A program made the position numbers and the translations under genes. The notes below the pieces were generated by a model. It worked only from the letters and a program-made list of their open reading frames with translations, made no database searches and was not told the origin of the DNA. Shown one piece after another: positions 26,245 to 34,811 of a stretch of DNA of 44,130 nucleotides (positions within the stretch are counted from its first letter, which is position 1; each line of letters starts with the position of its first letter). Origin of the DNA: Hyphomicrobiales bacterium (GTDB taxonomy: Bacteria > Pseudomonadota > Alphaproteobacteria > Rhizobiales > Methyloligellaceae); contig JANQLP010000014.1 of the NCBI GenBank assembly GCA_028280515.1, positions 1 through 44,130 of the forward strand. Direction: 5' to 3'.

Positions 26245-26850
26245 ATGTCTCGTAAGGTCGCCGGTCCGGAAATCGAGCAACTGATCCAGCTGCTGGCGCG
26301 GCTTCCCGGCCTCGGGCCACGTTCCGCTCGAAGGGCGGCGCTGCATCTCATCAACAAGAAGGATCAGCTTCTGGCGCCCCTTGCGGCGGCGATGGCGGCC
26401 GCGCGGGACAAGATCCTCATCTGCGAAATATGCGGGAACGTCGACACCAGCAATCCGTGCACGATCTGCGCCGATCCGCGACGCGACCCCGCGCTCATAT
26501 GCGTGGTCGAGGAGGTGGCCGATCTATGGGCCCTGGAACGCGCCGGCGTCATCAAGGGACGCTATCACGTGCTCGGCGGGACCCTCTCGCCGCTTGACGG
26601 GGTGGGGCCTGACGAACTCAATATCGCCGGGCTGATCGAGCGTGCGCGCGGCGAGCAGGTCAAGGAAATCCTCCTCGCGCTCAACGCGACCGTTGAGGGA
26701 CAATCGACCGCGCACTACCTCATGGACCAGCTGGAGAGCTGCGATGTCACGGTCTCCCAGCTTGCCCATGGCGTGCCGGTCGGCGGCGAACTCGACTATC
26801 TGGACGAAGGGACGCTCGCCGCCGCCATAAAGGCACGCAAGACCTTATGA
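26245..26850 (+). CDS. recR: Recombination mediator protein RecR
   Basis: Predicted 201-residue protein that with RecO/RecF loads RecA on gapped DNA. Features in order: N-terminal helix-hairpin-helix ([20 protein letters not shown]), a four-Cys zinc finger (CEICGNVD ... [10 protein letters not shown]), a Toprim domain ([14 protein letters not shown], then [16 protein letters not shown]) and a C-terminal Walker-B-like end. Length equals the family standard. It follows ybaB by 22 bases in the dnaX operon. Confidence 0.96.
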   Translation: MSRKVAGPEIEQLIQLLARLPGLGPRSARRAALHLINKKDQLLAPLAAAMAAARDKILICEICGNVDTSNPCTICADPRRDPALICVVEEVADLWALERAGVIKGRYHVLGGTLSPLDGVGPDELNIAGLIERARGEQVKEILLALNATVEGQSTAHYLMDQLESCDVTVSQLAHGVPVGGELDYLDEGTLAAAIKARKTL

Positions 26851-26872
26851 CCGGTTCTTGAGGCGTTCCGGC

Positions 26873-27262
26873 TCAGGCCGCCTTCTGTTGAGGCGTCTCG
26901 TCCTTGGCAACCTCGACCGGCGGAGCCTGCTCGTCCTGCTCCTGGAACGTGTCCTGCTCGATCATCAGGTGCTTCAGCACGCCGTCGGTGAAGTGTGCAT
27001 AGTCCTTCTGCATCCGGGCGAGATATTCGCCTTGCGCCCTGGTCAGATCTTCAAACGACTTGCAGGTGCCGAGCGTTTCCGGCCAGTCCATCCAGGCGCG
27101 TGCGCGATGACTCCATAGCTCCATCGTGTCCGACTGGACCTTCATTCCCAGTTCGCACATGGGGCGTACAGCATCGGGAATGTGGTCGAGTTGGGGTGTT
27201 GGCAGCCCGAACGTCAAGTCGCGACGGCCAGCAGGACCATCGGTCTTCTTCTTGGTACTCAT
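26873..27262 (-). CDS. Phasin-like protein
   Basis: Predicted 129-residue, mostly helical, soluble protein. The central part (LGMKVQSDTMELWSHRARAW, WPETLGTCKSFEDLTRAQGEYLARMQKDYAHF) has the spacing of the phasin domain: an amphipathic helix, a conserved Trp, then SxEDLxxxQ and a Tyr. Phasins coat polyhydroxyalkanoate granules. The tail is Glu/Gln/Pro-rich. The start at 27262 is fixed by GGGAGG 11-16 bases upstream and by the start of the Lys-rich MSTKKKTDG; upstream in-frame sequence lacks conservation. I cannot show that the bacterium makes polyhydroxyalkanoate from this window. Confidence 0.68.
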   Translation of the reverse strand: MSTKKKTDGPAGRRDLTFGLPTPQLDHIPDAVRPMCELGMKVQSDTMELWSHRARAWMDWPETLGTCKSFEDLTRAQGEYLARMQKDYAHFTDGVLKHLMIEQDTFQEQDEQAPPVEVAKDETPQQKAA

Positions 27263-27432
27263 GGGGGGACCTCCCTCGGTTTTACATGCCAAACCATTTA
27301 AGCAGTTTTTCTGAAAAATTGAAGATGATTTAGCGTCGCAGTTGCGGTTTTTTTGCGAAATCCGGTTGCGCGGTGACAATTCCGGAACCATTGCGGGTAA
27401 AAGAGACGATGGCAGACAGGGGAGTGGTACCA

Positions 27433-28251
27433 ATGGCCGACAATACCGAAGACAGAACCCTTCGTTTCCGCGCGCTGCATGAGCGTGCGGGCGCATTCGT
27501 CATTCCGAACCCGTGGGACGCCGGCTCGGCGCGCGTGCTTGCGGGGCTCGGTTTCGAGGCACTGGCAACGACGAGTTCGGGCTTGGCCTTCGTTCTCGGC
27601 AAGGCCGATGGTGAGATCACCCGCGAGGAGCATCTGGTGCATATCGGGGATCTGGCCGGCGCGACGGACCTTCCCATATCCGCCGACCTTGAGAACTGTT
27701 ATTCCGCCGTCCCGACGGAGGCAGCGGAAACCATCAGGCTTGCCAGTGACGCAGGCGCCTCGGGAGGGTCGATCGAGGACTATGCGGGGCCGTCAGAACA
27801 CCGCATCTATGACTTTGATCACGCGGTTGAGCGCGTCGCCGCGGCCGTCGACACGGTCCAGTCCTTGCCGCGCGCCTTCGTGCTGACCGCGCGGGCGGAA
27901 AACCTGATCCGCGGCGTTGACGATCTGGACGACACCATCAAACGGCTTCAGGCCTTCGAGAAGGCGGGAGCGGATGTGCTTTACGCGCCGGGATTGAAGA
28001 CGGCCGAGGAGGTGCGCACCGTCTGCAGCGCCGTATCCAAACCGGTCAACGTGCTCGCGACGCCGACGCTGTCGGTCGCAGAAATCGCGGAAGCCGGCGG
28101 CAAACGTATCAGTCTCGGTGGTGCGCTGGCCCGGACGGCGATCGGCGGATTCCTCTCCGCCTCCCGCGAGATCGCTGAAAAGGGTACCTTCACCGCCACC
28201 GGCGCGGCGCCGGGGTTTCCTGAAGTGGTTGCCCTGATGAAGGGCGAATAG
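27433..28251 (+). CDS. PEP mutase/isocitrate lyase superfamily enzyme
   Basis: Predicted 272-residue TIM-barrel enzyme. The N-terminus FVIPNPWDAGSARVLAGLGFEALATTSSG is the standard start of the phosphoenolpyruvate mutase/isocitrate lyase superfamily, and ISADLENCY, SIEDY and FVLTARAEN are the Mg-binding and active-site segments. The reaction is probably C-C cleavage of a 2-methylisocitrate- or oxaloacetate-like acid; the KKCGH loop of true isocitrate lyases is absent, so the substrate is unknown. ATG at 27433 is preceded by AGGGGAG; an upstream ATG at 27409 is an alternative. Divergent from the phasin-like gene. Confidence 0.85.
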   Translation: MADNTEDRTLRFRALHERAGAFVIPNPWDAGSARVLAGLGFEALATTSSGLAFVLGKADGEITREEHLVHIGDLAGATDLPISADLENCYSAVPTEAAETIRLASDAGASGGSIEDYAGPSEHRIYDFDHAVERVAAAVDTVQSLPRAFVLTARAENLIRGVDDLDDTIKRLQAFEKAGADVLYAPGLKTAEEVRTVCSAVSKPVNVLATPTLSVAEIAEAGGKRISLGGALARTAIGGFLSASREIAEKGTFTATGAAPGFPEVVALMKGE

Positions 28252-28257
28252 GTTTGC

Positions 28258-29460
28258 TTAGCCCTGCTCGCCGGCCAGCAGGTCGGGCTGCTTGCCGTTG
28301 CCGTTACGTTTGGCTGCGACGCCGCTCTTTTTGCGGGTCCGCGATGGCGCAGCTTTGGTTTCGTCGTCGAAATCGAGGGTCTCGATCCTGCGCCCGCGCG
28401 AGGTGATCTTCTCCGATGAGGTAAGCACCAGGTCAATGTCCTTGCCCGCCTGACCGAAATGCTGCTGCAGCTTCAGCACGCGTTCGCGCAACCTGTGCAC
28501 GTCGTCCATCAGATAGGCGACCTCCTTCTGGATGAGACCGGCCTGCTCGCGCATCTTCACGTCTTTCATGATCGCCTGCATGGTCTGAACCGCCAGCATC
28601 AGCATGTTGGGTGAGACGATGACGACGCGGGCGCGGGCGGCCTGCTGCAGGACTGCCGGAAAGTTCTCGTGCAAATCGGCATAGATCGCCTCGGACGGCA
28701 CGAACATCAGTGCGGTGTCCTGGGTCTCGCCGGCAATGAGGTAGCGCTCGGCGATGGCGGTGATATGCGTGCCGACATCCTGCCGGACGCGCGTGCGGGT
28801 CTGCTTTTTCGCCTGCTCGGAACGTGCTTCGCGCAGGGCCTCAAAGGCCTCTAGCGGGAACTTCGCATCGATCACGAGGTCGGGCGCGTTGGGCAAGTGG
28901 ATCAGGCAGTCGGGACGCATATTGTTGGAAAGCGTCGCCTGAAACGTGTAGGCAGCCTTCGGCAGGCTGTCCTCGATGATCGCCTCCATGCGGCCCTGAC
29001 CGAACGCCCCGCGCTGTTGCTTGTTGGCGAGGATTTCCTGCAGGCCGACGACGTTGGAGGACAATTCGGTGATGTTCTTCTGCGCCGTATCGATCACCGC
29101 GAGACGCTCGTTCAGCTTGGACAGGCTTTCCGTCGTCTTGCGGGAGCTCTCGTTCAGGTTCTGCCCAAGCTTGTGGGTGACGCTGTCGAGCCGCTGGTTG
29201 ATGGAGCGCGTGAGCTCCGACTGCCGGGAAACGGAGATTTCCGCAACCGTCTGCAGGCGGCCCTTGAGTTCCGCAAGCTCCGATTCAAGATGCGAGGCGT
29301 GTGCCGCCTTCTCTGCCGCTTCGGTGCCGCGCCGGGTCACCCCGACGATGACGACCATCAGCAGGGTCAGGAGCAGAATGGCGGACAGGCCCGCGACGAT
29401 GAGCAAAAGTAGCATCGGGTCGAGGGCGAGATCGCCGATGCGAATGAGATTATCGTTCAT
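28258..29460 (-). CDS. rmuC: DNA recombination protein RmuC
   Basis: Predicted 400-residue protein: one N-terminal membrane helix (LLLLIVAGLSAILLLTLLMVVIVG), a long coiled coil (~45-140) and the RmuC nuclease-like domain with PDLVIDAKFPLEAF, the D...D-x-K core of PD-(D/E)xK enzymes. RmuC limits sequence inversions and affects short-repeat recombination. The C-terminus is basic and low-complexity. ATG at 29460 was chosen since the membrane helix begins just after it. It is convergent with the PEP-mutase gene (6 bases between stops) and divergent from def. Confidence 0.92.
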   Translation of the reverse strand: MNDNLIRIGDLALDPMLLLLIVAGLSAILLLTLLMVVIVGVTRRGTEAAEKAAHASHLESELAELKGRLQTVAEISVSRQSELTRSINQRLDSVTHKLGQNLNESSRKTTESLSKLNERLAVIDTAQKNITELSSNVVGLQEILANKQQRGAFGQGRMEAIIEDSLPKAAYTFQATLSNNMRPDCLIHLPNAPDLVIDAKFPLEAFEALREARSEQAKKQTRTRVRQDVGTHITAIAERYLIAGETQDTALMFVPSEAIYADLHENFPAVLQQAARARVVIVSPNMLMLAVQTMQAIMKDVKMREQAGLIQKEVAYLMDDVHRLRERVLKLQQHFGQAGKDIDLVLTSSEKITSRGRRIETLDFDDETKAAPSRTRKKSGVAAKRNGNGKQPDLLAGEQG

Positions 29461-29567
29461 ATGGAGAGATATAGCGCGATTCGCGGGCAATTTGGATCAA
29501 AACAGGAACATTTGTCGCGATTTGGCGAGTTGACCTCGATGAAGCGACCTCCTATTTCAAGGCTGAC

Positions 29568-30107
29568 ATGACAAAACGCCCCATCATCACCCTTCCAGAC
29601 CCGCTGCTGCGCAAACCGAGCGCGCCGGTCGAGCGTGTGGATGACGAATTGCGTACGCTGATCGGCGATATGTTCGACACGATGTACGACGCGCCGGGTA
29701 TCGGACTGGCCGGTGTGCAGATCGCGGTGCCGCGCCGGGTGATCGTGATGGACGCCAGCTATCGCAGTGCGGATGAGGAAGAGGGCGAGGCGCCCAAGGA
29801 GCCGATCGCTATGATCAACCCGCAGATCGTTGCCCACAGCGACGAAATGCGCGCCCATGAAGAAGGATGCCTCTCGATCCCGGAGTTCTTCGCCGAGGTC
29901 GAGCGGCCGGCGCGCATCACCGTCCGTTATCTCGACACCGAGGGCCAGGAGCAGGAGCGTGTGTGCGAGGATATTCTGGCGACCGTTGTCCAGCATGAGG
30001 TCGACCACCTCGACGGCAAGCTCTTCATCGACTACATCTCGCGGCTTAAACGCGACCGTGTGATCAAGAAGTTCATCAAGGCGGCCAAGGGCGAAGTCGT
30101 GGCATAG
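29568..30107 (+). CDS. def: Peptide deformylase
   Basis: Predicted 179-residue metalloenzyme that removes the formyl group from new proteins. Motif 1 reads GIGLAGVQ (44-51) where the usual form is GIGLAAxQ, so the second Ala is Gly. Motif 2 EGCLSIP (99-105) gives the metal Cys101, and motif 3 QHEVDHLDG (142-150) gives both His ligands and the catalytic Glu. All catalytic residues are present. Its usual partner fmt lies 320 bases downstream, separated by an unusual non-coding region. Confidence 0.95.
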   Translation: MTKRPIITLPDPLLRKPSAPVERVDDELRTLIGDMFDTMYDAPGIGLAGVQIAVPRRVIVMDASYRSADEEEGEAPKEPIAMINPQIVAHSDEMRAHEEGCLSIPEFFAEVERPARITVRYLDTEGQEQERVCEDILATVVQHEVDHLDGKLFIDYISRLKRDRVIKKFIKAAKGEVVA

Positions 30108-30149
30108 GCGAATTGGCGTAACGCCTTAACCAAACTCAGTTTTTCCGAT

Positions 30150-30350
30150 GACTCGCGTGGAGCGAGGTTGTCTAATGCAGTCAGGATCAGGGCTGTGGCT
30201 CTGATTTCGGCAGGATAGCAACCCGTGGGCTGTGGTGGCCCGAAGCGCGCCTAACCGAACGCGATATTTTGCCGTTGAAGCCGATCCGGACGGCCGAGGC
30301 GAGCGGGTGTTCCTGTGGGAGAGCCGTGCCTCAACCAGGCACGGCTCTTC
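30150..30350 (+). ncRNA. Candidate structured RNA between def and fmt
   Basis: The 320-base gap 30108-30427 has no credible gene but is dense in inverted repeats, all compatible with one rightward transcript: CTCGC-GTGGA-GCGAG (30152-30166), ATCAGGGC-TGTG-GCTCTGAT (30186-30205, one G-U pair), GGGC-(7)-GCCC (30227-30241), GCCGT...ACGGC enclosing CCG-ATC-CGG (30271-30294), and a strong final hairpin at 30321-30347. A repeated GGGCTGTGG occurs in two of the loops. It could be a small RNA ended by the last hairpin, a cis-acting leader of fmt, or simply a def terminator region. I do not recognise it as a known RNA family. Confidence 0.4.
30321..30347 (+). terminator. Strong 11-bp hairpin upstream of fmt
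   Basis: GAGCCGTGCCT and AGGCACGGCTC form a perfect 11-base-pair stem with a CAACC loop. It is followed by TTCGCAGTTCT, not a clean T-run. It may end transcription from def or from the candidate RNA; about 80 bases separate it from the fmt start codon, and GGGAGG at 30411-30416 lies close to that start. Confidence 0.6.
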
Positions 30351-30427
30351 GCAGTTCTGGCATCTGACTTCCCGCGCGCGTAAAAGGTGAACCTTCTCTT
30401 CGACGAGCCGGGAGGAAACACCAGCCG

Positions 30428-31366
30428 ATGCCCTTGCGCCTCATTTTCATGGGAACGCCAGATTTTTCCGTGCCGTGCCTTTCCGAGCTGATCGGCGCGG
30501 GCCACGATGTCGCGTGCGTCTATACGCAACCGCCGCGTGCCGCGGGCAGGGGGCAGAAGGCGCGTCTTTCGCCTGTGCACGCTTTCGCCGAACAGGCCGG
30601 CATTCCGGTCGCGACGCCGCCAACGCTCAAGGATGCAGGTGAGCAGCGCGGGTTTGCCGGGACCAGCGCTGACGTCGCGGTCGTGGTGGCCTACGGGCTT
30701 ATTCTGCCGAAGGACATCCTGCAGGCACCGACACACGGCTGCCTCAACCTGCACGCCTCCCTGCTGCCGCGCTGGCGCGGTGCGGCGCCAATCCAGCGTG
30801 CCATCATGGCCGGAGATGCCGAGACCGGTGTCATGGTCATGCGCATGGAGGAAGGACTCGACACGGGGCCGGTCTGCCTGTCCGACCAGGTGAGCATTGG
30901 CGCGGACGAAACAGCCGGCGAGTTGCACGATCGCCTCGCGCAACTCGGCGCGGACCTGATGGTGCGTGCGCTCGCGGCGCTCGAACGCGATAGCCTCGAC
31001 TGCAAGGCGCAGGACAAGGACGGCGTGACCTATGCGGCCAAGATCGAGAAGGCGGAGGCGCGCCTTGACTGGCATCGCCCGGCGGCTGAGGTGCACAACA
31101 CCGTTCGCGGACTTTCCCCGTTTCCCGGCGCGTGGTTCGAGCTGAACGTCAACGGTAAGACGGAACGCATAAAGGCGCTTCGCTGCAGCGTGGCCGGAGG
31201 TGACGGTTTGCCCGGCACGGTCCTCGACGATGCGCTCACCGTCGCCTGCGCAAACGGCGCCGTTCAACTGACCCATTTGCAGCGGGCGGGCAAGAAGCCA
31301 ATGACGGCTGCGGAATTCCTGCGCGGTGTGCCCGTCGAACGCGGCACGACGCTCCACAGACCTTAG
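30428..31366 (+). CDS. fmt: Methionyl-tRNA formyltransferase
   Basis: Predicted 312-residue enzyme that formylates initiator Met-tRNA using 10-formyltetrahydrofolate. The N-terminus [13 protein letters not shown] and the catalytic segment [18 protein letters not shown] with its HxSLLP core are standard, followed by [15 protein letters not shown]. The C-terminal OB-like domain (~205-300) binds tRNA. Length is normal. It begins after the hairpin-rich stretch downstream of def. Confidence 0.95.
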   Translation: MPLRLIFMGTPDFSVPCLSELIGAGHDVACVYTQPPRAAGRGQKARLSPVHAFAEQAGIPVATPPTLKDAGEQRGFAGTSADVAVVVAYGLILPKDILQAPTHGCLNLHASLLPRWRGAAPIQRAIMAGDAETGVMVMRMEEGLDTGPVCLSDQVSIGADETAGELHDRLAQLGADLMVRALAALERDSLDCKAQDKDGVTYAAKIEKAEARLDWHRPAAEVHNTVRGLSPFPGAWFELNVNGKTERIKALRCSVAGGDGLPGTVLDDALTVACANGAVQLTHLQRAGKKPMTAAEFLRGVPVERGTTLHRP

Positions 31367-31489
31367 GCGCAGCGCACCGGATGCCGGAGCCGCGCTTGGT
31401 AACCTTCACAAAACGTTTTCGCCACAAGGCACACGAACCGGTTAGTATGCCGGCTACGAGGAGGCGCACCGCGGGGATCGGAGTGTGCC

Positions 31490-32284
31490 TTGAGAGCAAA
31501 GAGTATCGCGTATGCCGCCCTCGGCATGACCGCCGTCCTTTTGGGACCCGTTCCGGCGGCCGCACAGAAGATCATTCACGTCGAGCCAAGCCCGTTCCGG
31601 ATCAATCCGCTTGATCTGAAAGTGACCAGGAGCTTCGGTGGTGCGCTGATTCTGCGGGTTCGTCCTGCGAAAAAATCGAGAAAAATCAGAAATATGCACC
31701 CCGGCAAGCGTGTGCGAAAGCCGGATGCGCCGAAGCGCGTAATCACCAAACAACAAGTCCAGACCGACCTTCCGGGTTCGCGCCTGCCGCCCTCGCAACG
31801 GGTGCAGCCGGACCTGTTCCCGAGCCGCGTGATCAAGTTCGGGAAGGTTGCGAAGACGCGCGGCATCCGGCGTGTCATCCACAAAAAGGGCTTCGTCGGT
31901 TTCTCCCTTCCGCAGCAAACCTACTTCCCGCCTTACTACAAGGCGCCGCGCGGCTGGGCGCGCGGTCCGGACCTCAAAAGCCGCATCGAAGGCGGCAAGA
32001 CGGTCCGACAGGGGTCGCCGTTTGCCAGCCGCATCGAGGGCGGCAAAACCGTGGTGCAGGGCTCGCCCTACGCCAGCCGCATCCAGGGCGGCAAGACGGT
32101 TGAGCGGGGCTCCCGCTATGCGAGCCGGATCAAGCCGGGATTGACGGTCGAGGGCGGTTCGCCGTGGGCGAGCAAGATGCCCAACTGGAAGTTCTCCGGT
32201 TACGCGGCGCCCATGCGTCCGCGCGGCATTCCCTACTACAAGGCCAACCGCCGCAAACGCGCACCCTGGGCGAGCAGATACTAG
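31490..32284 (+). CDS. Secreted protein with four 16-residue tandem repeats
   Basis: Predicted 264-residue exported protein with no recognised domain. Signal peptide: YAALGMTAVLLGPVPAAAQ, cleavage near AAA-QK. The mature part is very basic. Residues ~164-227 consist of four repeats of the pattern SRI-x-GGKTV-xx-GS-xx-A (for example SRIEGGKTVRQGSPFA), the fourth degenerate (SRIKPGLTVEGGSPWA). The sequence YYKA, PRG and W residues flank the array on both sides. The start is TTG at 31490 with GGAG 6 bases upstream; no ATG or GTG is in a better place. Position between fmt and truA, which are frequently neighbours, suggests insertion of a lineage-specific gene. Confidence 0.72.
   Translation: MRAKSIAYAALGMTAVLLGPVPAAAQKIIHVEPSPFRINPLDLKVTRSFGGALILRVRPAKKSRKIRNMHPGKRVRKPDAPKRVITKQQVQTDLPGSRLPPSQRVQPDLFPSRVIKFGKVAKTRGIRRVIHKKGFVGFSLPQQTYFPPYYKAPRGWARGPDLKSRIEGGKTVRQGSPFASRIEGGKTVVQGSPYASRIQGGKTVERGSRYASRIKPGLTVEGGSPWASKMPNWKFSGYAAPMRPRGIPYYKANRRKRAPWASRY
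31979..32170 (+). repeat. Four tandem 48-bp coding repeats
   Basis: Four in-frame 48-base units (31979, 32027, 32075, 32123) encode the 16-residue repeats of the secreted protein. The first three are close copies; the DNA differs at many third positions, so the array is old enough to have diverged at synonymous sites while the protein pattern is kept. Confidence 0.88.
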
Positions 32285-32334
32285 GCGCTTTGGTGGCCCT
32301 TGCCATTGTGCGCGGTTGAGGGCACCAATCGCCA

Positions 32335-33078
32335 ATGCCTCGATACCGGATCACAGTGGAGTATGACGGCACGCCATATGTGGGCTGGCAAATCCAGGAC
32401 AATGGCCCGTCGGTTCAGGCGCGCCTGGCCGACGCGCTGGAGGCGTTCTGCGGCGAGAGGGTCGTCCCCGGTGGTGCCGGACGCACCGACGCCGGTGTGC
32501 ACGCGCTCGGACAGGTCGCCCATTTCGATCTTGAGAAGGACTGGCCGACGGACACGGTCCGCGATGCGCTGAACGCGCACCTGCGTCCCGATCCCGTTTC
32601 AGTGCTGGACTGCTGCGAAGTCGGCGCAGACTTCGACGCGCGGTTTTCGGCGAACGCCCGCACTTACCTGTTTCGCATCTGCGACCGGCGCGCGCCGCTT
32701 GCTCTGGAGCGGCACCGCGCCTGGCATGTGCCGCGGACGCTCGATGCAGAGGCGATGCACGCGGCCGCGCAAAAGCTCGTCGGCAAGCATGATTTTACGA
32801 CGTTTCGTGCGGCGCAGTGTCAGGCGAAATCGCCCGTCAAGACACTCGACCGGCTTGACGTGACACGGGTGGGCGCGGAGGTCCACGTCACGGCGCAAGC
32901 GCGCTCGTTCCTGCACAATCAGGTGCGCTCCATGGTCGGTGCGCTAAAATTGGCCGGCGAGGGAAAATGGCGGCCCAGAGACGTCGAAAACGCACTCAAG
33001 GCGAAAGACCGCGCGGCCTGCGCGCCCGTCGCGCCGCCGCACGGTCTCTTTCTGGTCTCAGTGGATTACTCAGCCTAG
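32335..33078 (+). CDS. truA: tRNA pseudouridine(38-40) synthase TruA
   Basis: Predicted 247-residue enzyme modifying uridines 38-40 of the tRNA anticodon stem. The opening [20 protein letters not shown] and the catalytic segment [19 protein letters not shown] (catalytic Asp near residue 52) are hallmarks, as are [17 protein letters not shown] and the end [13 protein letters not shown]. Its stop shares the four bases CTAG (33075-33078) with the stop of the convergent secreted-protein gene. Confidence 0.96.
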   Translation: MPRYRITVEYDGTPYVGWQIQDNGPSVQARLADALEAFCGERVVPGGAGRTDAGVHALGQVAHFDLEKDWPTDTVRDALNAHLRPDPVSVLDCCEVGADFDARFSANARTYLFRICDRRAPLALERHRAWHVPRTLDAEAMHAAAQKLVGKHDFTTFRAAQCQAKSPVKTLDRLDVTRVGAEVHVTAQARSFLHNQVRSMVGALKLAGEGKWRPRDVENALKAKDRAACAPVAPPHGLFLVSVDYSA

Positions 33079-33467
33079 CGTTTGCGGAGCCTCAGGCTGC
33101 CCGATCCTTTCGGGCTGTTGACCCGGATCGTCTGGCTCTTGCCGCTCACGGAAATACTCACATTTCCCGACACCGCGTACTGGTCGGAATACAGGCGGCC
33201 CGCATAGCTGTTGCTTGAGCGTTGGACGACGCGGCCCGACTGCTGGAACGTGCCGGCCGTCGTCGCGCATCTGGCGTTGAGCACGAATGTCCGGCCGGTC
33301 CCTGCTTCGTACCGCACGCTGCAGCTCACGGGTTCAACCTGTCCCGACTCCTTGATGCGCACCGTGCCGCGCCCGCTCCAGGATCCAAGTATGGAGGCTG
33401 CCTCGGCGGTGGCGATCAGTGGCAAGCTGAACGCCGCAGCCAAAAGTGCTGCAGGAATGATCCGCAT
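33075..33467 (-). CDS. Small secreted protein of unknown function
   Basis: Predicted 130-residue exported protein. Signal peptide [22 protein letters not shown], then [22 protein letters not shown], which starts a small beta-rich domain with two cysteines (in VSCSVRY and ARCAT) that could form a disulfide. Many hypothetical exported proteins of Hyphomicrobiales share the GSWSGxGxV...C...C pattern, from memory; no function is known to me. ATG at 33467 is supported by AAGGAGA. The end of the gene overlaps truA by 4 bases. Confidence 0.78.
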   Translation of the reverse strand: MRIIPAALLAAAFSLPLIATAEAASILGSWSGRGTVRIKESGQVEPVSCSVRYEAGTGRTFVLNARCATTAGTFQQSGRVVQRSSNSYAGRLYSDQYAVSGNVSISVSGKSQTIRVNSPKGSGSLRLRKR

Positions 33468-33611
33468 TGATCGTCTCCTTGTTGATCGGATTCGCGTGCG
33501 CATCGGCGTCACGGTCAAATCCCAGAATATCATCTGTGGCGAACTCAAAAAAACCGGTGCGCCGTCCGGTGCGTCTGTTAGCGGCGAAATGTTACCGATT
33601 TGCGGCAGCAG

Positions 33612-34784
33612 TCATGCCGCAGCAAACGCTTTGAAATACCGCTCGATAAAGGTTCCATAAATCGCAGTCAACCGGTCGAGGTCTGAAATCTCGACCCGCT
33701 CGTCGACTGCATGGATCGTCTTGTTGACGAGGCCGAACTCGATCACGGGGCAGTAATCCTTGACGAAACGGGCATCGGATGTACCGCCCCCTGTCGAAAG
33801 CTCCGGATCTACGCCCGTCTGATCGCGGATCGCATCGACCATGATTTCCACCAGCGGACCGGGCTCGGTGACGAAGCTGTGGCTCGGAGGCAGGAAGTCG
33901 ATCTGGAGAGCAAGTCCGCTCGCTTCAATCGCCTTCTCGGCCTTGCGCCGCAATGTCTCCATAAGGCTTTCGGCGGTGTGAGTCGGGTTGAACCGCACGT
34001 TGAACCGGGCCCTGGCCTCAGCGGGTATGATGTTCCGCGCCTCGTTTCCGGTTTCGACGGCGGTGATCTGCAGATTCGACGGGACGAAGTGTGCGGTCCC
34101 GTCGTCCAGCGGTTCGGCCAGATAAGCGTCGAGAATGCCGAGTAACCCGGGCAGGGGATTGTTCGCCAGATGCGGATAGGCGGTATGGCCTTGAACGCCG
34201 CTGACCGTGATCTCGCCGTTCAGGCTGCCGCGCCGGCCGATGCGCAGCGTATCGCCGAGCTGTTCGGAACAGCTTGGTTCGCCGACGAGGCAGTGATCGG
34301 GCGTGTGGCCGTTTTGCGCCATCCATTCAAGGACCTTGCGCGTGCCGTTGATGGCGGGGCCTTCTTCGTCGCCGGTAATCAGAAAACTGATCGAACCGGC
34401 GCCCGTTTCGCCCCGCTTTTCCAGGAAACCGAACGCGGCCGCGGCGAAGCAAGCTATGTCGCCTTTCATGTCGGCGGCACCGCGCCCATGCAACCAACCG
34501 TCATCGACCGCAGCGTCGAACGGCGGGTGGGTCCAGTCCGACACGTTGCCCGGCGGCACGACATCGGTGTGGCCGGCGAAACACAGATGCGGTGCGTCCG
34601 TACCGACGCGCGCGAACAGGTTGTCGACGTCGGGTGTACCCTCGTCGGAGAACACCAGACGGTTGCACGTGAAACCCTTGCCTTCCAGCAGCTCTTGCAG
34701 GGCATCCAGCGCGCCGGCTTCCTCCGGCGTTACGGAAGGGCAACGGATAAGCGTCTGCGCAATATCGAGCGCGCCGGAGGTCAT
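33612..34784 (-). CDS. dapE: Succinyl-diaminopimelate desuccinylase
   Basis: Predicted 390-residue M20 metallopeptidase-fold enzyme giving LL-diaminopimelate for lysine and peptidoglycan. Metal-binding segments visible are CFAGHTDVVPPG (His) and HGRGAADMKGDIACF (Asp), then GDEEGPAINGT with the catalytic Glu, and the C-terminal GGTSDARF. Its start lies 27 bases after the end of dapD, so dapD-dapE form one operon. Length is at the normal value for the family. Confidence 0.95.
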   Translation of the reverse strand: MTSGALDIAQTLIRCPSVTPEEAGALDALQELLEGKGFTCNRLVFSDEGTPDVDNLFARVGTDAPHLCFAGHTDVVPPGNVSDWTHPPFDAAVDDGWLHGRGAADMKGDIACFAAAAFGFLEKRGETGAGSISFLITGDEEGPAINGTRKVLEWMAQNGHTPDHCLVGEPSCSEQLGDTLRIGRRGSLNGEITVSGVQGHTAYPHLANNPLPGLLGILDAYLAEPLDDGTAHFVPSNLQITAVETGNEARNIIPAEARARFNVRFNPTHTAESLMETLRRKAEKAIEASGLALQIDFLPPSHSFVTEPGPLVEIMVDAIRDQTGVDPELSTGGGTSDARFVKDYCPVIEFGLVNKTIHAVDERVEISDLDRLTAIYGTFIERYFKAFAAA

Positions 34785-34811
34785 AGCATGGCCGATCTGA
34801 TCGGAAAGGCT

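Noticed and set aside
30251-31357. 368-codon antisense frame over fmt and the def-fmt gap
   Set aside because: Shadow of fmt; the part over the gap shows no start signal.
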